64,000 nucleotides of DNA from assembly GCF_045866565.1 (NCBI RefSeq), contig NZ_BAAFZV010000002.1:558001-622000 (forward strand), read 5' to 3'. Below, in pieces: positions 36,136-45,925 of this stretch. The translations under genes were made by a program, and so were the position numbers. Source of the DNA: Cognatilysobacter claricitrinus. Its GTDB lineage: Bacteria > Pseudomonadota > Gammaproteobacteria > Xanthomonadales > Xanthomonadaceae. The first letter of the stretch is position 1. Each line of letters starts with the position of its first letter. The notes below the pieces were generated by a model. The model worked only from the letters and a program-made list of their open reading frames with translations, was not told where the DNA came from and ran no database searches.

Positions 36136-38319
36136 TTACTGCAGCACGCTGTCGCGCACGTAGCGGGCGAGCGCGTCGTCCAGCGTGGGAAGCGGGAACG
36201 CCCGGTCGCTGCTGAGCGCGCTGTAGCGCGGGCGGCGGGCGGGCAGGGTGTCGTGGTGGTGGGTGGCGACGCCGAGACGGCGCGTGTCGACGCCCGCGAG
36301 TCCCGCGGCGCGCCGGGCAAGGTCCGCCCAGGTGATTTCGCCGTCGTTCGCCAGGTGCCAGATGCCGGATTCGCGGTCGATCAGCAGGTCGATGCAGGCG
36401 TGCACCAGGTCGGGCACGTAGGTCGGCGAGACGGTCATGTCGTCGGCGGCGGTGAACGCGTCGCCGCGGCGCAGGGTATCGAGCGCGATGGTGATGAAGT
36501 TGTGCGCGTCCCACGGTCCAAAGAAGGAACTCGTGCGAACGACCAGCGCGTCCGGATGGCGATCGAGCACGACTTGCTCCGCACGCGCCTTGCTCTCGCC
36601 GTACACGTTGAGAGGGCGTGTGGAATCGCTCTCGACGTAGGGTGAATCGCGTTCGCCATCGAAGACGAGATCGGACGAGAACGTAACGAGCGGCAGGTGA
36701 TGGCGCGCGCACGCGGCGGCGAGATTGGCGGGGCCCAGCGTGTTCTCGCGGAAGCAACGCTCGGCGTCGCGTTCGGCGTCGTCGACGCGTACATAGCCGG
36801 CTGCGTTGATGACCGCCCACGGCGCATGCGCATCGATCGCGCGTTCGATCGAGTCGGCGTCGCCGATGTCCATGCCGTTTCGATCGAGCACGCGGCAGGC
36901 GATGTCGCGCTCGCGGCAGATGCGCGCGAACGCGCGACCCAGCGTGCCGGTCGCGCCGGTGATCAGGATCGGCGCCGTATTCGCACCGGTGTGCGGGCGC
37001 GGAGGAAAGGCGAGGCCGCGGACAGCGACCGGGCGCGCGAAGAAGCGGTCGTCGCGTTGCCACCAGCCCTTGCCGGCGAGCACGGGGTGCGGTGGAACCG
37101 CGCCGTTCGAAAGGTCGCGCATCAGGTGGGCGACGGCAGTCGGTCGCGGCGTCCCGCCGCGAACATCGAACGCGCCCGACTCGTAGTAGTCGCGCACGTC
37201 GGTCAACAGGCAGTTCCAGTCGTACAACCCGAGCATGCCCCACACGGTCACCGCGCGGACATCGACGCCGTCGGCGATGCATGCCTCGCACGCTCGCCAC
37301 GTTTCAGCGAGCCAGCGCAACTGGTCTTCGCGCCGCGCATCGATGTGTGCTTCGGTGACGGCGATCGGCAATCCGAAACGCTGCCAGCACTCGTCGATCA
37401 GCGGACGGAGGCCGCCAGTGGGCGACGCGAGCACGCGCGCCGCCTCGATGTCGGCGTAGCGATGCACGCCATTGCCACCGCGATGGTGCTCGGGATATGC
37501 ATCGACGTCGTCATCGAGGAAGCGTTCGCTGGTGATGTAGTGGTTGACGCCAACGATGTCCGGCGCGCGCGCGTTGTCACGGAACCAGAGCACTTCGTCC
37601 GGCGTCGCGCTGCAGCGATCGGTCAGCCAGTCCCAGAGATAGTGCGACTCGTCGACGCGACCGCACAGCAGGTCCCACGCCAGCCAGCGCAGCTCGTTGT
37701 TGAAGTAGGCCTGGTAGTCGAGCAGCGGCGTGCTGTAGGTCTTGCCGAGGTCGTCGGTCTGCACGAGCTTGGCCGCGGGGTTCACCGATTCGATCGCGCG
37801 CATCGCCAGAACGACGCCGCGACACTGGTTGAACAGGCAGTCCTTGAACGTCTTCTCGTCGCGGCCGTGCGGATACCACAGGCCGTACAGGCCAGAGAAG
37901 CGCGCGGTGGTCAGCGGCTCGTTGACCGGCGTCCAGTGATCGACCCACGGAAACCGTTCGGCGACCGCGCGCGCATACGTCGCGAGTTTTTCCGGGAATT
38001 GGGGGTCGACAAGGCTGGTGTCGACCGGCCCGCTGCCGTGGTGCACCAGGCCAACGATCGGTTGCACGTCGAGCTCGCGAAGCCGCGACAGGCGTTCGTC
38101 CGGGCGCGTCCAGTCCGCAGAGGCAAGGCCGAAGGGCGCGACCTGTTCCCACAGCACCGGATAACGCATGGCACGGATGCCGAGCGCCGCGAAGCGGTCG
38201 AGGTCGTCGAGCCGCTTCCAGTGCGCATTGCGTTCGAGCTGTTCGATGTAACGGTCGCCCACGCGGTTGACCGTGCATTCCACGCCGCCCCAAAGCTCCA
38301 GCTTGCCAACCGACCGCAT
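36136..38319 (-). CDS. Fusion of a GH1-like glycosidase and an RmlD-like NAD-dependent sugar reductase
   Basis: 727 residues from ATG 38319; TTG 38337 and GTG codons between are alternative starts. Residues 1-430 are a family 1 glycoside hydrolase TIM barrel with acid/base Glu134 in TPVNEP and nucleophile Glu323 in VTEAHID. Residues 450-727 are an extended short-chain dehydrogenase like dTDP-4-dehydrorhamnose reductase: GATGTLGRAF binds NAD(P) and YGESK (Tyr573, Lys577) is the catalytic pair. No signal peptide, so it is cytoplasmic. It follows glf closely; the region suggests surface-polysaccharide or precursor processing. The exact sugars are unknown. Confidence 0.85.
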   Translation of the reverse strand: MRSVGKLELWGGVECTVNRVGDRYIEQLERNAHWKRLDDLDRFAALGIRAMRYPVLWEQVAPFGLASADWTRPDERLSRLRELDVQPIVGLVHHGSGPVDTSLVDPQFPEKLATYARAVAERFPWVDHWTPVNEPLTTARFSGLYGLWYPHGRDEKTFKDCLFNQCRGVVLAMRAIESVNPAAKLVQTDDLGKTYSTPLLDYQAYFNNELRWLAWDLLCGRVDESHYLWDWLTDRCSATPDEVLWFRDNARAPDIVGVNHYITSERFLDDDVDAYPEHHRGGNGVHRYADIEAARVLASPTGGLRPLIDECWQRFGLPIAVTEAHIDARREDQLRWLAETWRACEACIADGVDVRAVTVWGMLGLYDWNCLLTDVRDYYESGAFDVRGGTPRPTAVAHLMRDLSNGAVPPHPVLAGKGWWQRDDRFFARPVAVRGLAFPPRPHTGANTAPILITGATGTLGRAFARICRERDIACRVLDRNGMDIGDADSIERAIDAHAPWAVINAAGYVRVDDAERDAERCFRENTLGPANLAAACARHHLPLVTFSSDLVFDGERDSPYVESDSTRPLNVYGESKARAEQVVLDRHPDALVVRTSSFFGPWDAHNFITIALDTLRRGDAFTAADDMTVSPTYVPDLVHACIDLLIDRESGIWHLANDGEITWADLARRAAGLAGVDTRRLGVATHHHDTLPARRPRYSALSSDRAFPLPTLDDALARYVRDSVLQ

Positions 38320-38337
38320 CGCCACCACTCGTGCCAA

Positions 38338-39522
38338 TCAGCGCTTCGCGGCGATCAGCGGCGTGGATGAGGATGCGCCCGATCGAACCGCGACCAGTTC
38401 GGCGGGTGCGCGCTCGATGTCGGCGCCCATCTTCTCGAGGATGTAGTCGACCGCCTTGAGTGCCGCGCCCACGCACTGGTCCATGTTGTAGTAGCGGTAC
38501 TGCGCGAGGCGGCCGACGAAGGTGACGCCGCGCTCCTGCTCGGCAAGTGCCTCGTAACGCTTGAACAGCAGTTCGTTCTCGGGCCGCGGCACCGGGTAGT
38601 ACGGGTCGCCGTCGGCCTGCGGGAATTCCCGCACCAGTGAGGTTCCGCGATGCTGCTGGCCGGTGAGATGCTTGAACTCGGTCGTGCGCGTGTAGTCGTA
38701 GTCGTTCGGGAAATTCACCGTGCCGACGGACTGGTACCACTCGGTGTCGGGGAGATGCTCGTGCTCGAAACGCAACGAGCGGTACGGCAGCTGGCCGTAG
38801 CAATGCGCGTAGAAGGCGTCGACCGGGCCGGTGTAGACGATGTGCGACGCATCGACGCGTTCGCGCACGTCGAAGAAGTCGACGCCGGTTTCAACGCGGA
38901 TCGACGGATGGTCGAGCATGCGTTCGAACATCCGCGTGTAGCCGTCGGCCGGCATCTTCTGGAACGTGTCGGTGAAGTAGCGATCGTCGCGATTGGTGCG
39001 CGTCGGCACGCGAGCGGCGACGGACGCGTTCAGCTCGGACGGGTCGAGGCCCCACTGCTTGCGCGTGTAGCCACGGAAGAACTTCTCGTAAAGATCCTGC
39101 CCCACCGCGTTGACGACCACGTCCTCGGAGGTGCGGATCCTTTCGCGCGGCTCGCGCACCGAGTCGTAGAACGCCTGGATCGTGTCCTCGTCGAGATCGA
39201 GGCCATACAGCGCGTTGACTGTCTCGATGTTGATCGGGATCGGAACCAGCTTCTCGCCGACCTTCGCCAGCACGCGGTGCTCGTAGGGGCGCCAGTCGGT
39301 GAACTGCGACAGGTACTCCGCGATGCGGGCCGCGTTGGTGTGGAAGATGTGCGGGCCGTAGGGGTGGATCAGGACGCCGTGCGCATCGGTGCGGTCGTAC
39401 GCGTTGCCGCCGATGTGGTCGCGCTTGTCGATGACGAGGACTTCATAGCCGCGCTCGGCAAGTTCACGCGCGACGACGGAACCGGAAAAGCCGGCGCCCA
39501 CGATCAGAACATCTGTCTTCAT
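38338..39522 (-). CDS. glf: UDP-galactopyranose mutase
   Basis: 394 residues, the family length. GLF interconverts UDP-galactopyranose and UDP-galactofuranose using reduced FAD. The FAD-binding start VGAGFSGSVVARELAERGYEVLVIDKRDHIGGNAYD is complete, followed by YGPHIFHTN. Conserved substrate loop WGLDPSELNASVAARVPTRTNRDDRYFTD and the C-terminal RLAQYRYYNMDQCVGAAL are present. It implies that the organism makes galactofuranose-containing glycans. It is co-oriented with the glycosyltransferase upstream (23 bp) and the GH1-RmlD gene downstream. Confidence 0.95.
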   Translation of the reverse strand: MKTDVLIVGAGFSGSVVARELAERGYEVLVIDKRDHIGGNAYDRTDAHGVLIHPYGPHIFHTNAARIAEYLSQFTDWRPYEHRVLAKVGEKLVPIPINIETVNALYGLDLDEDTIQAFYDSVREPRERIRTSEDVVVNAVGQDLYEKFFRGYTRKQWGLDPSELNASVAARVPTRTNRDDRYFTDTFQKMPADGYTRMFERMLDHPSIRVETGVDFFDVRERVDASHIVYTGPVDAFYAHCYGQLPYRSLRFEHEHLPDTEWYQSVGTVNFPNDYDYTRTTEFKHLTGQQHRGTSLVREFPQADGDPYYPVPRPENELLFKRYEALAEQERGVTFVGRLAQYRYYNMDQCVGAALKAVDYILEKMGADIERAPAELVAVRSGASSSTPLIAAKR

Positions 39523-39545
39523 GTCGGAACTGCTCCTTGGAGATG

Positions 39546-40808
39546 TCAGGCGGCGGCTTGCGTCGGCACGGATGCCCAGACCGCCTGCTGCACGTCATTG
39601 CGCATCGCGTCGACGGTCGCGTCCCACGACGAGCCCGCCGCGCGTTCGGTACCCTGCGCGATCAGGTCGGTATCGGGACGGCGCCATGCGCGCTCCACCG
39701 CGTCGAGGAAATCGGCGTGCGAACGCGCGACGTCGACGATCGGCGTGAAGTTGCGCACCACGTCCGCGACGGCGGTGGAGACGATCGGCTTGCCGCCGGC
39801 CATGTATTCGAGCGTCTTGGTCGGGTTGATGTACCGCGTCGCCTCGTTCAGCGCGAACGGCATCAGGCAGACATCGAAGCCCTTCACGATCGCCGGCAGG
39901 TCGTCGTAGCGCTGCTGGCCGAGCCAATGGATGTTGGGCTGCTTGGGAAGATCGGCGGGGTCGACCTTCGCGAGCGGGCCCGCCATCACGATGGATGCTT
40001 CGGGGAAGCGGTCGGCCAGCGCGGCGATCAGCTCGTAGTCAAGGCGTTCGTCGATCACGCCGAAGTAGCCGAAGCGCGGCCCTGGCGTGGCCGCGACGGC
40101 GGCCGGGATCTCGGTGGCCGGGTTGCGTGCCTTCGAATAGTGCTCGACGTCCACGCCACAGCCGTACACATGCACGTTGTCGTGGTGCTTCGACTTCGAG
40201 TCGAACAGCTGGTAGCCGCCGGTGAACACGACATCCGCGTTCGACATGACGAAGCGTTCGCGGTCGGCGATGTCCGCCGGCGCGAAACGGAAGTTCGCGA
40301 GTTCGTCCATGCAGTCGTAGACGACGCCGACCGCGCCGAACTGGCCCATGTACCCCGGCGCGGGCATGGGCGAATAGAACCAGTGCACCGGCCGGTCGAA
40401 GCGGCCGACCAGGCGCGGATGCGTGTGCAGTGCGCTGCGGATCATCGGGAGGAAGATCTCGGCGTCCCTGTCCGCGTTCACCGCGAGCGCCTGCGGGATC
40501 TGCGGAACGATGCGCACGAGGTTGGGGTAGGGCTCATCGATCGCGAGGTGCGGTTCGCCCTCGGCGATGACGGGGTCTTCGATGAAGAGGATCGGGTGGC
40601 GACGCGCGAGACGCGAAAAAATCTGCTGCGGACGCTGCCAGACGAAGTCCCAGCGCAGATGGCAGTGGACGATGATCGGAAAGTCGTCGCGTCCGTCGTT
40701 CAACGCCCCCGATACGGCGGCCGAAGCGGCATTGGATGCCTCGCAGGACTGGCCGTCCGTGAATGTTGAAGTCGAATCGATGGCCGACGCATCTCGTTCC
40801 TTTGACAT
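39546..40808 (-). CDS. Glycosyltransferase (GT-B fold)
   Basis: 420 residues from ATG 40808. The N-terminal half has HCHLRWDFVWQRPQQIFSRLARRHPILFIED, seen in many exopolysaccharide transferases, and VVYDCMDELANF. The C-terminal half has the donor-binding region FDVCLMPFALNEATRYINPTKTLEYMAGGKPIVST, with the EYMA motif of GT4-like enzymes. No membrane segment. With glf next to it, UDP-galactofuranose is a reasonable but unproven donor. It diverges from the GH2 gene across 79 bp. Confidence 0.9.
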   Translation of the reverse strand: MSKERDASAIDSTSTFTDGQSCEASNAASAAVSGALNDGRDDFPIIVHCHLRWDFVWQRPQQIFSRLARRHPILFIEDPVIAEGEPHLAIDEPYPNLVRIVPQIPQALAVNADRDAEIFLPMIRSALHTHPRLVGRFDRPVHWFYSPMPAPGYMGQFGAVGVVYDCMDELANFRFAPADIADRERFVMSNADVVFTGGYQLFDSKSKHHDNVHVYGCGVDVEHYSKARNPATEIPAAVAATPGPRFGYFGVIDERLDYELIAALADRFPEASIVMAGPLAKVDPADLPKQPNIHWLGQQRYDDLPAIVKGFDVCLMPFALNEATRYINPTKTLEYMAGGKPIVSTAVADVVRNFTPIVDVARSHADFLDAVERAWRRPDTDLIAQGTERAAGSSWDATVDAMRNDVQQAVWASVPTQAAA

Positions 40809-40887
40809 GGCGCTCTCACTGAATTGGGTAAAAAAATGAGTCTTGAATGAAGACAATCTCGACGAAGTGAAGCCAGAGCCCGGATCG

Positions 40888-42723
40888 ATGACCCCGCTTG
40901 CCGACGCGTCGCGTTTCTGCGACGACGAGGCATACCCGCGACCGCAGCTGCGGCGCGCGCACTGGCAGTCGCTCGACGGACCGTGGCGGTTCGCGTTCGA
41001 CAACGAGAAGCGCTACGCGCACCCGCGAGACATCGATCAATGGCCGTTGCAGATCGCCGTACCGTTTCCGATCGAATCGAAACGCAGCGGCATAGGAGAT
41101 CGCGGGTTTCACAAAGCTTGCTGGTACCAACGTGATTTCGACGTAGAGAGCGACGGCGAATCGCGCGTCATCCTCCACTTCGGCGCCGTCGATTACTTCG
41201 CCAAGGTGTGGGTGAATGGCCAGCACGTCGCGACGCACGAAGGCGGACACACGCCGTTCCACGTCGAGATCACCGAAGCTCTGAACGCTTCAGGCCCGCA
41301 GATCGTCACTGTTTACGTCGAAGACGATCCGCAGGAACTCAACAAGCCGCGCGGCAAGCAGGACTGGCAACTCGAGCCGCATTCGATCTGGTATCCGCGC
41401 ACCACCGGCATCTGGCAGACGGTGTGGCTGGAGAAGGTGTCGCGCACGTACCTGCAGAAGATCCGCTGGACGCCGCACGTCGAAGGTTTCGCGCTGACGC
41501 TGGAAGCGCGCGTGATCGGCGACGTCGTCGACGGGTTGTCGCTCGAAGTGCAGGTCGGCCACCAGGGGCGGCTTCTCGCCGACGATCGCTACATGGTGAT
41601 CGGCGGCGAGGTCGACCGGCGGATCATTCTGTCCGACCCGGGCATTGATGACTTCCGCAACGAGATGCTGTGGAGTCCCGACCGACCGACGCTGCTCGAC
41701 GCCACCATCCGGCTGAAACGCGGCGACGTCGTGCTCGACGAGGTCCGCTCGTACACCGCGCTGCGATCGGTCGGCGTCCTGCGTGATCGCTTCATGCTCA
41801 ACGGGCGGCCGTACCACCTCAAACTCGTGCTCGACCAGGGGTATTGGCCGGACACGCTGCTCGCCGCGCCAGACGACGCAGCCTTGCGTTACGACGTCGA
41901 GCTGGCGAAGGCGATGGGATTCAACGGCGTTCGCAAGCACCAGAAGATCGAGAGCCCGCGCTACCTGTACTGGGCCGACCGGCTCGGCATGCTGGTGTGG
42001 GAGGAAATGCCGTCGTGCTATCGCTTCACGCGCACCGCGATCAAGCGGCTCGTCCGCGAGTGGTCGGAAGCGATCGAACGCGACTACAGCCACCCCTGCA
42101 TCATCACGTGGGTGCCGTTCAACGAGTCCTGGGGCGTTCCGGAACTCACCACCGTCGGCGCGCACCAGCATGCGGTCGCGGCGCTCTACAGCCTGACCAA
42201 GACGCTCGACCCGACCCGCCCCGTGATCGGCAACGATGGCTGGGAAAGCAGCGCGACCGACATCATCGGCATCCACGACTACGATGCCAACGTCGACCAT
42301 ATCCGCCAGCGATACGGGCCGGAGGTAACGACCGAACAACTGTTCGACCGGCGTCGCCCCGGTGGCCGCATCCTCACGCTCGACGGGTTTCCACATCGCG
42401 GCCAACCGATCGTGCTCACCGAGTTCGGCGGCATCGCGTTCGATACGCGTCGCCTCGCACCGGATGCGCCCGCACAGGGCGATACCCACGTCTGGGGCTA
42501 CTCGGTGGCGGGCGAGGCCGACGAATTCGCGCGCCGCTTCCATGAACTCATCGAGGCCGTCACGTACACGGCATTGTTCAGCGGCTACTGCTACACCCAG
42601 TTCGCGGACACGTTCCAGGAAGCGAACGGCCTGCTGACCGAGGATCGCGTGCCCAAGATTCCGCTCGAACAGATCCGGCGTGCGGTGCAAATGTCGCGCA
42701 CGCATATCCAGGGTGCGGCCTGA
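40888..42723 (+). CDS. Glycoside hydrolase family 2 (beta-galactosidase/glucuronidase-like)
   Basis: 611 residues from ATG 40888; TTG 40843 and GTG 40867 are alternatives. The N-terminal jelly-roll domain (RAHWQSLDGPWRFAFDNEK, VPFPIES) is followed by an immunoglobulin-like domain and a TIM barrel. The acid/base glutamate is in WVPFNESWG and the nucleophile in VLTEFGGIAF. There is no signal peptide, so it is probably cytoplasmic, hydrolysing an imported galactoside. It overlaps galT by one base (TGATG) and leads the Leloir genes, which supports beta-galactosidase activity. Confidence 0.88.
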   Translation: MTPLADASRFCDDEAYPRPQLRRAHWQSLDGPWRFAFDNEKRYAHPRDIDQWPLQIAVPFPIESKRSGIGDRGFHKACWYQRDFDVESDGESRVILHFGAVDYFAKVWVNGQHVATHEGGHTPFHVEITEALNASGPQIVTVYVEDDPQELNKPRGKQDWQLEPHSIWYPRTTGIWQTVWLEKVSRTYLQKIRWTPHVEGFALTLEARVIGDVVDGLSLEVQVGHQGRLLADDRYMVIGGEVDRRIILSDPGIDDFRNEMLWSPDRPTLLDATIRLKRGDVVLDEVRSYTALRSVGVLRDRFMLNGRPYHLKLVLDQGYWPDTLLAAPDDAALRYDVELAKAMGFNGVRKHQKIESPRYLYWADRLGMLVWEEMPSCYRFTRTAIKRLVREWSEAIERDYSHPCIITWVPFNESWGVPELTTVGAHQHAVAALYSLTKTLDPTRPVIGNDGWESSATDIIGIHDYDANVDHIRQRYGPEVTTEQLFDRRRPGGRILTLDGFPHRGQPIVLTEFGGIAFDTRRLAPDAPAQGDTHVWGYSVAGEADEFARRFHELIEAVTYTALFSGYCYTQFADTFQEANGLLTEDRVPKIPLEQIRRAVQMSRTHIQGAA

Positions 42724-43811
42724 TGCATGTGGTCGAGCTGACCAAGCCCGATGGCCGTTCGCTCACGCTGTACGCGCGCGCGCCCATCGTGAACGTCGGC
42801 GACGCGCCCAGCCCGTTTCGCGAACCGCTCGGCCGCAGCCCGCACCTGCGTCGGCATCCGCTGCGCGACGAATGGATTACCTACGCGGCGTATCGCCAGG
42901 ACCGCACGTTCCTGCCGCCGCCGGAGTACAACCCGCTCGCGGTCACTGTCGATGCCGATGCACCGACGGAGCTGCCGCAGGGCGACTGGGACATCGCGTT
43001 GTTCGACAACCGCTTTCCGTCGCTCAGCCTTGCAGCCGACGAAGTCCCGCCGTCGATCGTCGACGTGGCCCCGGGCACGGGCAAGTGCGAAGTCGTGGTG
43101 TTCACGCAGGATCGCCTGTCCTCGCTGGGACGACTTCCGCTCTCGCACATCGAGCTGCTCCTGCAGGTCTGGGCCGATCGCACGACGAAGCTCGGCGCGC
43201 TCGACGAGATCACCTATGTCCTGCCGTTCGAGAACCGTGGCGCAGAGGTGGGCGTGACGCTGCACCATCCGCACGGCCAGATCTATGCATATCCATCCGT
43301 TCCGCCAGTGCCGGCGCGCATGCAGCAGGTCGCTGAAGCGCACCACGCGCTCACCGGGCGTGGCGTTCTGCAGGATCACATCGCGAAAGAGATCGACGAC
43401 GGGCAGCGCATGGTCTACCGGGGCGAACACGCGGTCGCCTTCGTGCCCGCCGCGGCGCGTTATCCGTATGAAGTGTGGGTGGCGACGATCGAGCCGGTCG
43501 CGACGTTCGGCGACCTCAGCGACGCGCAGCGCACGGATCTCGCGCGTGCGCTCAAGACCGTGCTGATGAAGTACGACGCGCTCTGGGACCGGCCGTTTCC
43601 TTACCTGATGGCGTGGTACCAGGCGCCCCTCGACGGTCGTCCGCATCCGGAATCGCACCTGCATGCCGAGTTCTACCCGCCGTACCGCACGCGCGACCGG
43701 CTGAAGTACCTCGCGGGCACCGAGCTCGCGGCAGGGTGGTTCGCGATGGACGCACTGCCCGAGGATAAAGCGCGCGACCTGCAGCAGATCGACGTGGATA
43801 TCGACGCATGA
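42723..43811 (+). CDS. galT: Galactose-1-phosphate uridylyltransferase
   Basis: GalT exchanges UMP between UDP-glucose and galactose 1-phosphate in the Leloir pathway. 362 residues, slightly longer than the 348 of E. coli. The nucleophilic histidine lies in LHHPHGQIYAYP (the HPH motif), and the second HxH is in ESHLHAEFYPP. RNP-type start: LRRHPLRDEWITYAAYRQDR. It overlaps both the GH2 gene before it (1 bp) and galK after it (4 bp). Confidence 0.95.
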   Translation: MHVVELTKPDGRSLTLYARAPIVNVGDAPSPFREPLGRSPHLRRHPLRDEWITYAAYRQDRTFLPPPEYNPLAVTVDADAPTELPQGDWDIALFDNRFPSLSLAADEVPPSIVDVAPGTGKCEVVVFTQDRLSSLGRLPLSHIELLLQVWADRTTKLGALDEITYVLPFENRGAEVGVTLHHPHGQIYAYPSVPPVPARMQQVAEAHHALTGRGVLQDHIAKEIDDGQRMVYRGEHAVAFVPAAARYPYEVWVATIEPVATFGDLSDAQRTDLARALKTVLMKYDALWDRPFPYLMAWYQAPLDGRPHPESHLHAEFYPPYRTRDRLKYLAGTELAAGWFAMDALPEDKARDLQQIDVDIDA

Positions 43812-44869
43812 CCTTCCACGACATCTTCGGTTCCGCTCCCGAGGTCACCGCGTCCGCGCCCGGTCGCGTCAACCTGCTGGGCGAGCACACCGACTACAAC
43901 GACGGTTACGTCCTGCCGACAGCGATTCCGCAGAAGACGACGGTCGCCATGCGTCGCAACCGCGGCGGCGCGTTCGTGGTGCATGCGGCGGATCTCGCGA
44001 GCGAGTCGCGCTTCGAACGCGATGCGCTGCCGGGCGATCATTTCGCCGCCTACGTCTACGGCTGCATCCGCGGGATCGTGGACGCGGGCATCGACGTCCC
44101 GCATCTCGACATCCACGTGCAGTCCGACGTGCCCATGGGCGTCGGCCTGTCATCCAGCGCGGCGCTCGAGGTGGCGACGTTGCGTGCACTTCGCGAGCTC
44201 CTGAAGCTCGATCTCGACGACGTGCGCATCGCGCAGATGGCGCAGCGTGCCGAGATCGACTACGCCGGAGTGAACTGCGGGATCATGGACCAGATGGCGT
44301 CGAGCCTTGCCGATTCGACCCACATGCTGTTCCTCGACACCCGCACGCTGGAGCGGCGACTGGTGCCGCGACCTGCAGGCACCGAACTGCTCGTCATCGA
44401 CTCCGGCTTGAGCCGTTCGCTCGCGGCCAGCGCCTACAACACGCGGCGTAGCGAATGCGAAGCGGCTTCACGGATGCTCGGCGTCGCCGCGTTGCGTGAC
44501 GTCGAAGACGCGTCGCGCGTGGAAGCCCTGGACGAGCCGCAGCGGCGTCGCGCACGGCACGTAGTCAGCGAGAACGCCCGCGTGCTGCGTGCCATCGAAG
44601 GGGTCGATGCGCGTGAGTTCGGCGAACTGATGAACGCGTCGCACGCGAGCCTGCGCGACGACTACGAGGTCTCGGTTCCCGAGCTCGATCGACTTGTCGA
44701 ACTGCTGCAGCAGCATCCGTCGGTTCATGGCGCACGTCTGACCGGCGCTGGTTTCGGCGGTGCATGCGTCGCACTCTGCCGCGAGGGCGAAGCGGCGAAC
44801 GTGGGGCGCGACGTGGTCGGAAGCTACGGGGCGCACGGCCGCGTCCTCGTGCCGGAGGGGGGCGCATGA
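43808..44869 (+). CDS. galK: Galactokinase
   Basis: 353 residues, a GHMP kinase that phosphorylates galactose with ATP. The galactokinase signature APGRVNLLGEHTDYNDGYVLP is near the N-terminus and the ATP-binding glycine loop is MGVGLSSSAALEVA. The third GHMP motif is LTGAGFGGACVAL. ATGA overlaps at both ends couple it to galT and the epimerase gene. Confidence 0.96.
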   Translation: MTFHDIFGSAPEVTASAPGRVNLLGEHTDYNDGYVLPTAIPQKTTVAMRRNRGGAFVVHAADLASESRFERDALPGDHFAAYVYGCIRGIVDAGIDVPHLDIHVQSDVPMGVGLSSSAALEVATLRALRELLKLDLDDVRIAQMAQRAEIDYAGVNCGIMDQMASSLADSTHMLFLDTRTLERRLVPRPAGTELLVIDSGLSRSLAASAYNTRRSECEAASRMLGVAALRDVEDASRVEALDEPQRRRARHVVSENARVLRAIEGVDAREFGELMNASHASLRDDYEVSVPELDRLVELLQQHPSVHGARLTGAGFGGACVALCREGEAANVGRDVVGSYGAHGRVLVPEGGA

Positions 44870-45834
44870 CGACGCACGAGACCCCGCAGACCGCTGCCAC
44901 CGCAACCACCTCGCGAACCGAGACGCCGCGCACGCACACGCTGGCTGCGGGCGACTTGCTCGCCGTGTTCCGCCCCGAGCAGGGAATGATCTGCACCTCG
45001 CTCAAGCATCGCGGCGAGGAGATCCTGCGACGCATCGACGAACTGCCCGAAGCATTGGCGACCGGCATGTCGGTCGGCGTACCGCTCAACTATCCGTACG
45101 CGAATCGCATTCGCGGCACGGCCTACGAATTCGATGGTCGACGTGTTCAGCTCGACCCTGCGTCGCCGTGGGTGATGAAGGACTGGAACGACGTGATCAT
45201 CCACGGCGTGCCATGGCCCAAGCTCCAGTGGCGCGTGCAGGATGCGACGGATCGTCGCCTGCGCAGTCGGCTGCAGTGGAACCGTCCGGAGCTGCTGGAC
45301 GTGTTTCCGTTCGAGCACGACGTGGAGATGACGGCGACGCTCGACGGCCTCGGGCTGCTGATCGAAACCGCCGTGATCGCCAACGCCGGCGTGCGCGTGC
45401 CGGTGAGTTTCGGTTTCCACCCGTACTTCGGGCTGCCCGGGCTCGGCCGCGCACAGTGGCGACTCACGCTGCCGGCGATGGATGGCATCGTCCTCGACGA
45501 ACTGCTCCTGCCCATCGGCGAGCGGACGCACCTGCCGCCGTACGACGACCGACTCGATCATCTCGACTTCGACCACGGCTTCGCATTCGACGCCGAAGGC
45601 GCGACGATGTCGATCGCCGGCAACGGGCGACGCATCAGCGTGGATTTCCTGCAGAACTTCCCGTACGCGCAGATCTATGCGCCGTCGACGCACGACTACA
45701 TCTCGCTCGAGCCCATGACTGCGCCGGCCGATGCACTGCGGTCCCACGAGGACCTTCCGGTGGTCGAGGCGGGCGGCCGGTTCGCGGCGACGTTCCGTCT
45801 GCGCGTCGAGGCGACGGAGAACTCGCTGCACTGA
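44866..45834 (+). CDS. Aldose 1-epimerase family protein
   Basis: 322 residues from ATG 44866, which overlaps the galK stop. It has the mutarotase features VPLNYPYANRIRGTAYEFDG (binding arginine), SFGFHPYFGLPG (catalytic histidine region) and SLEPMTAPADAL (catalytic glutamate). GalM-like enzymes interconvert alpha and beta sugar anomers and supply alpha-galactose to GalK. The sequence is of the divergent, YihR/YeaD-related kind, so galactose specificity is taken from its operon. It ends the operon. Confidence 0.88.
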   Translation: MTTHETPQTAATATTSRTETPRTHTLAAGDLLAVFRPEQGMICTSLKHRGEEILRRIDELPEALATGMSVGVPLNYPYANRIRGTAYEFDGRRVQLDPASPWVMKDWNDVIIHGVPWPKLQWRVQDATDRRLRSRLQWNRPELLDVFPFEHDVEMTATLDGLGLLIETAVIANAGVRVPVSFGFHPYFGLPGLGRAQWRLTLPAMDGIVLDELLLPIGERTHLPPYDDRLDHLDFDHGFAFDAEGATMSIAGNGRRISVDFLQNFPYAQIYAPSTHDYISLEPMTAPADALRSHEDLPVVEAGGRFAATFRLRVEATENSLH

Positions 45835-45925
45835 GCGATCCGGCAATGCCCGGTTCACATCGGGACACGGGTCTTAGCGGCTGCGACCTCCGGCGTTTAC
45901 CCTTCGCGCTCAACGGAGGGGTTCG

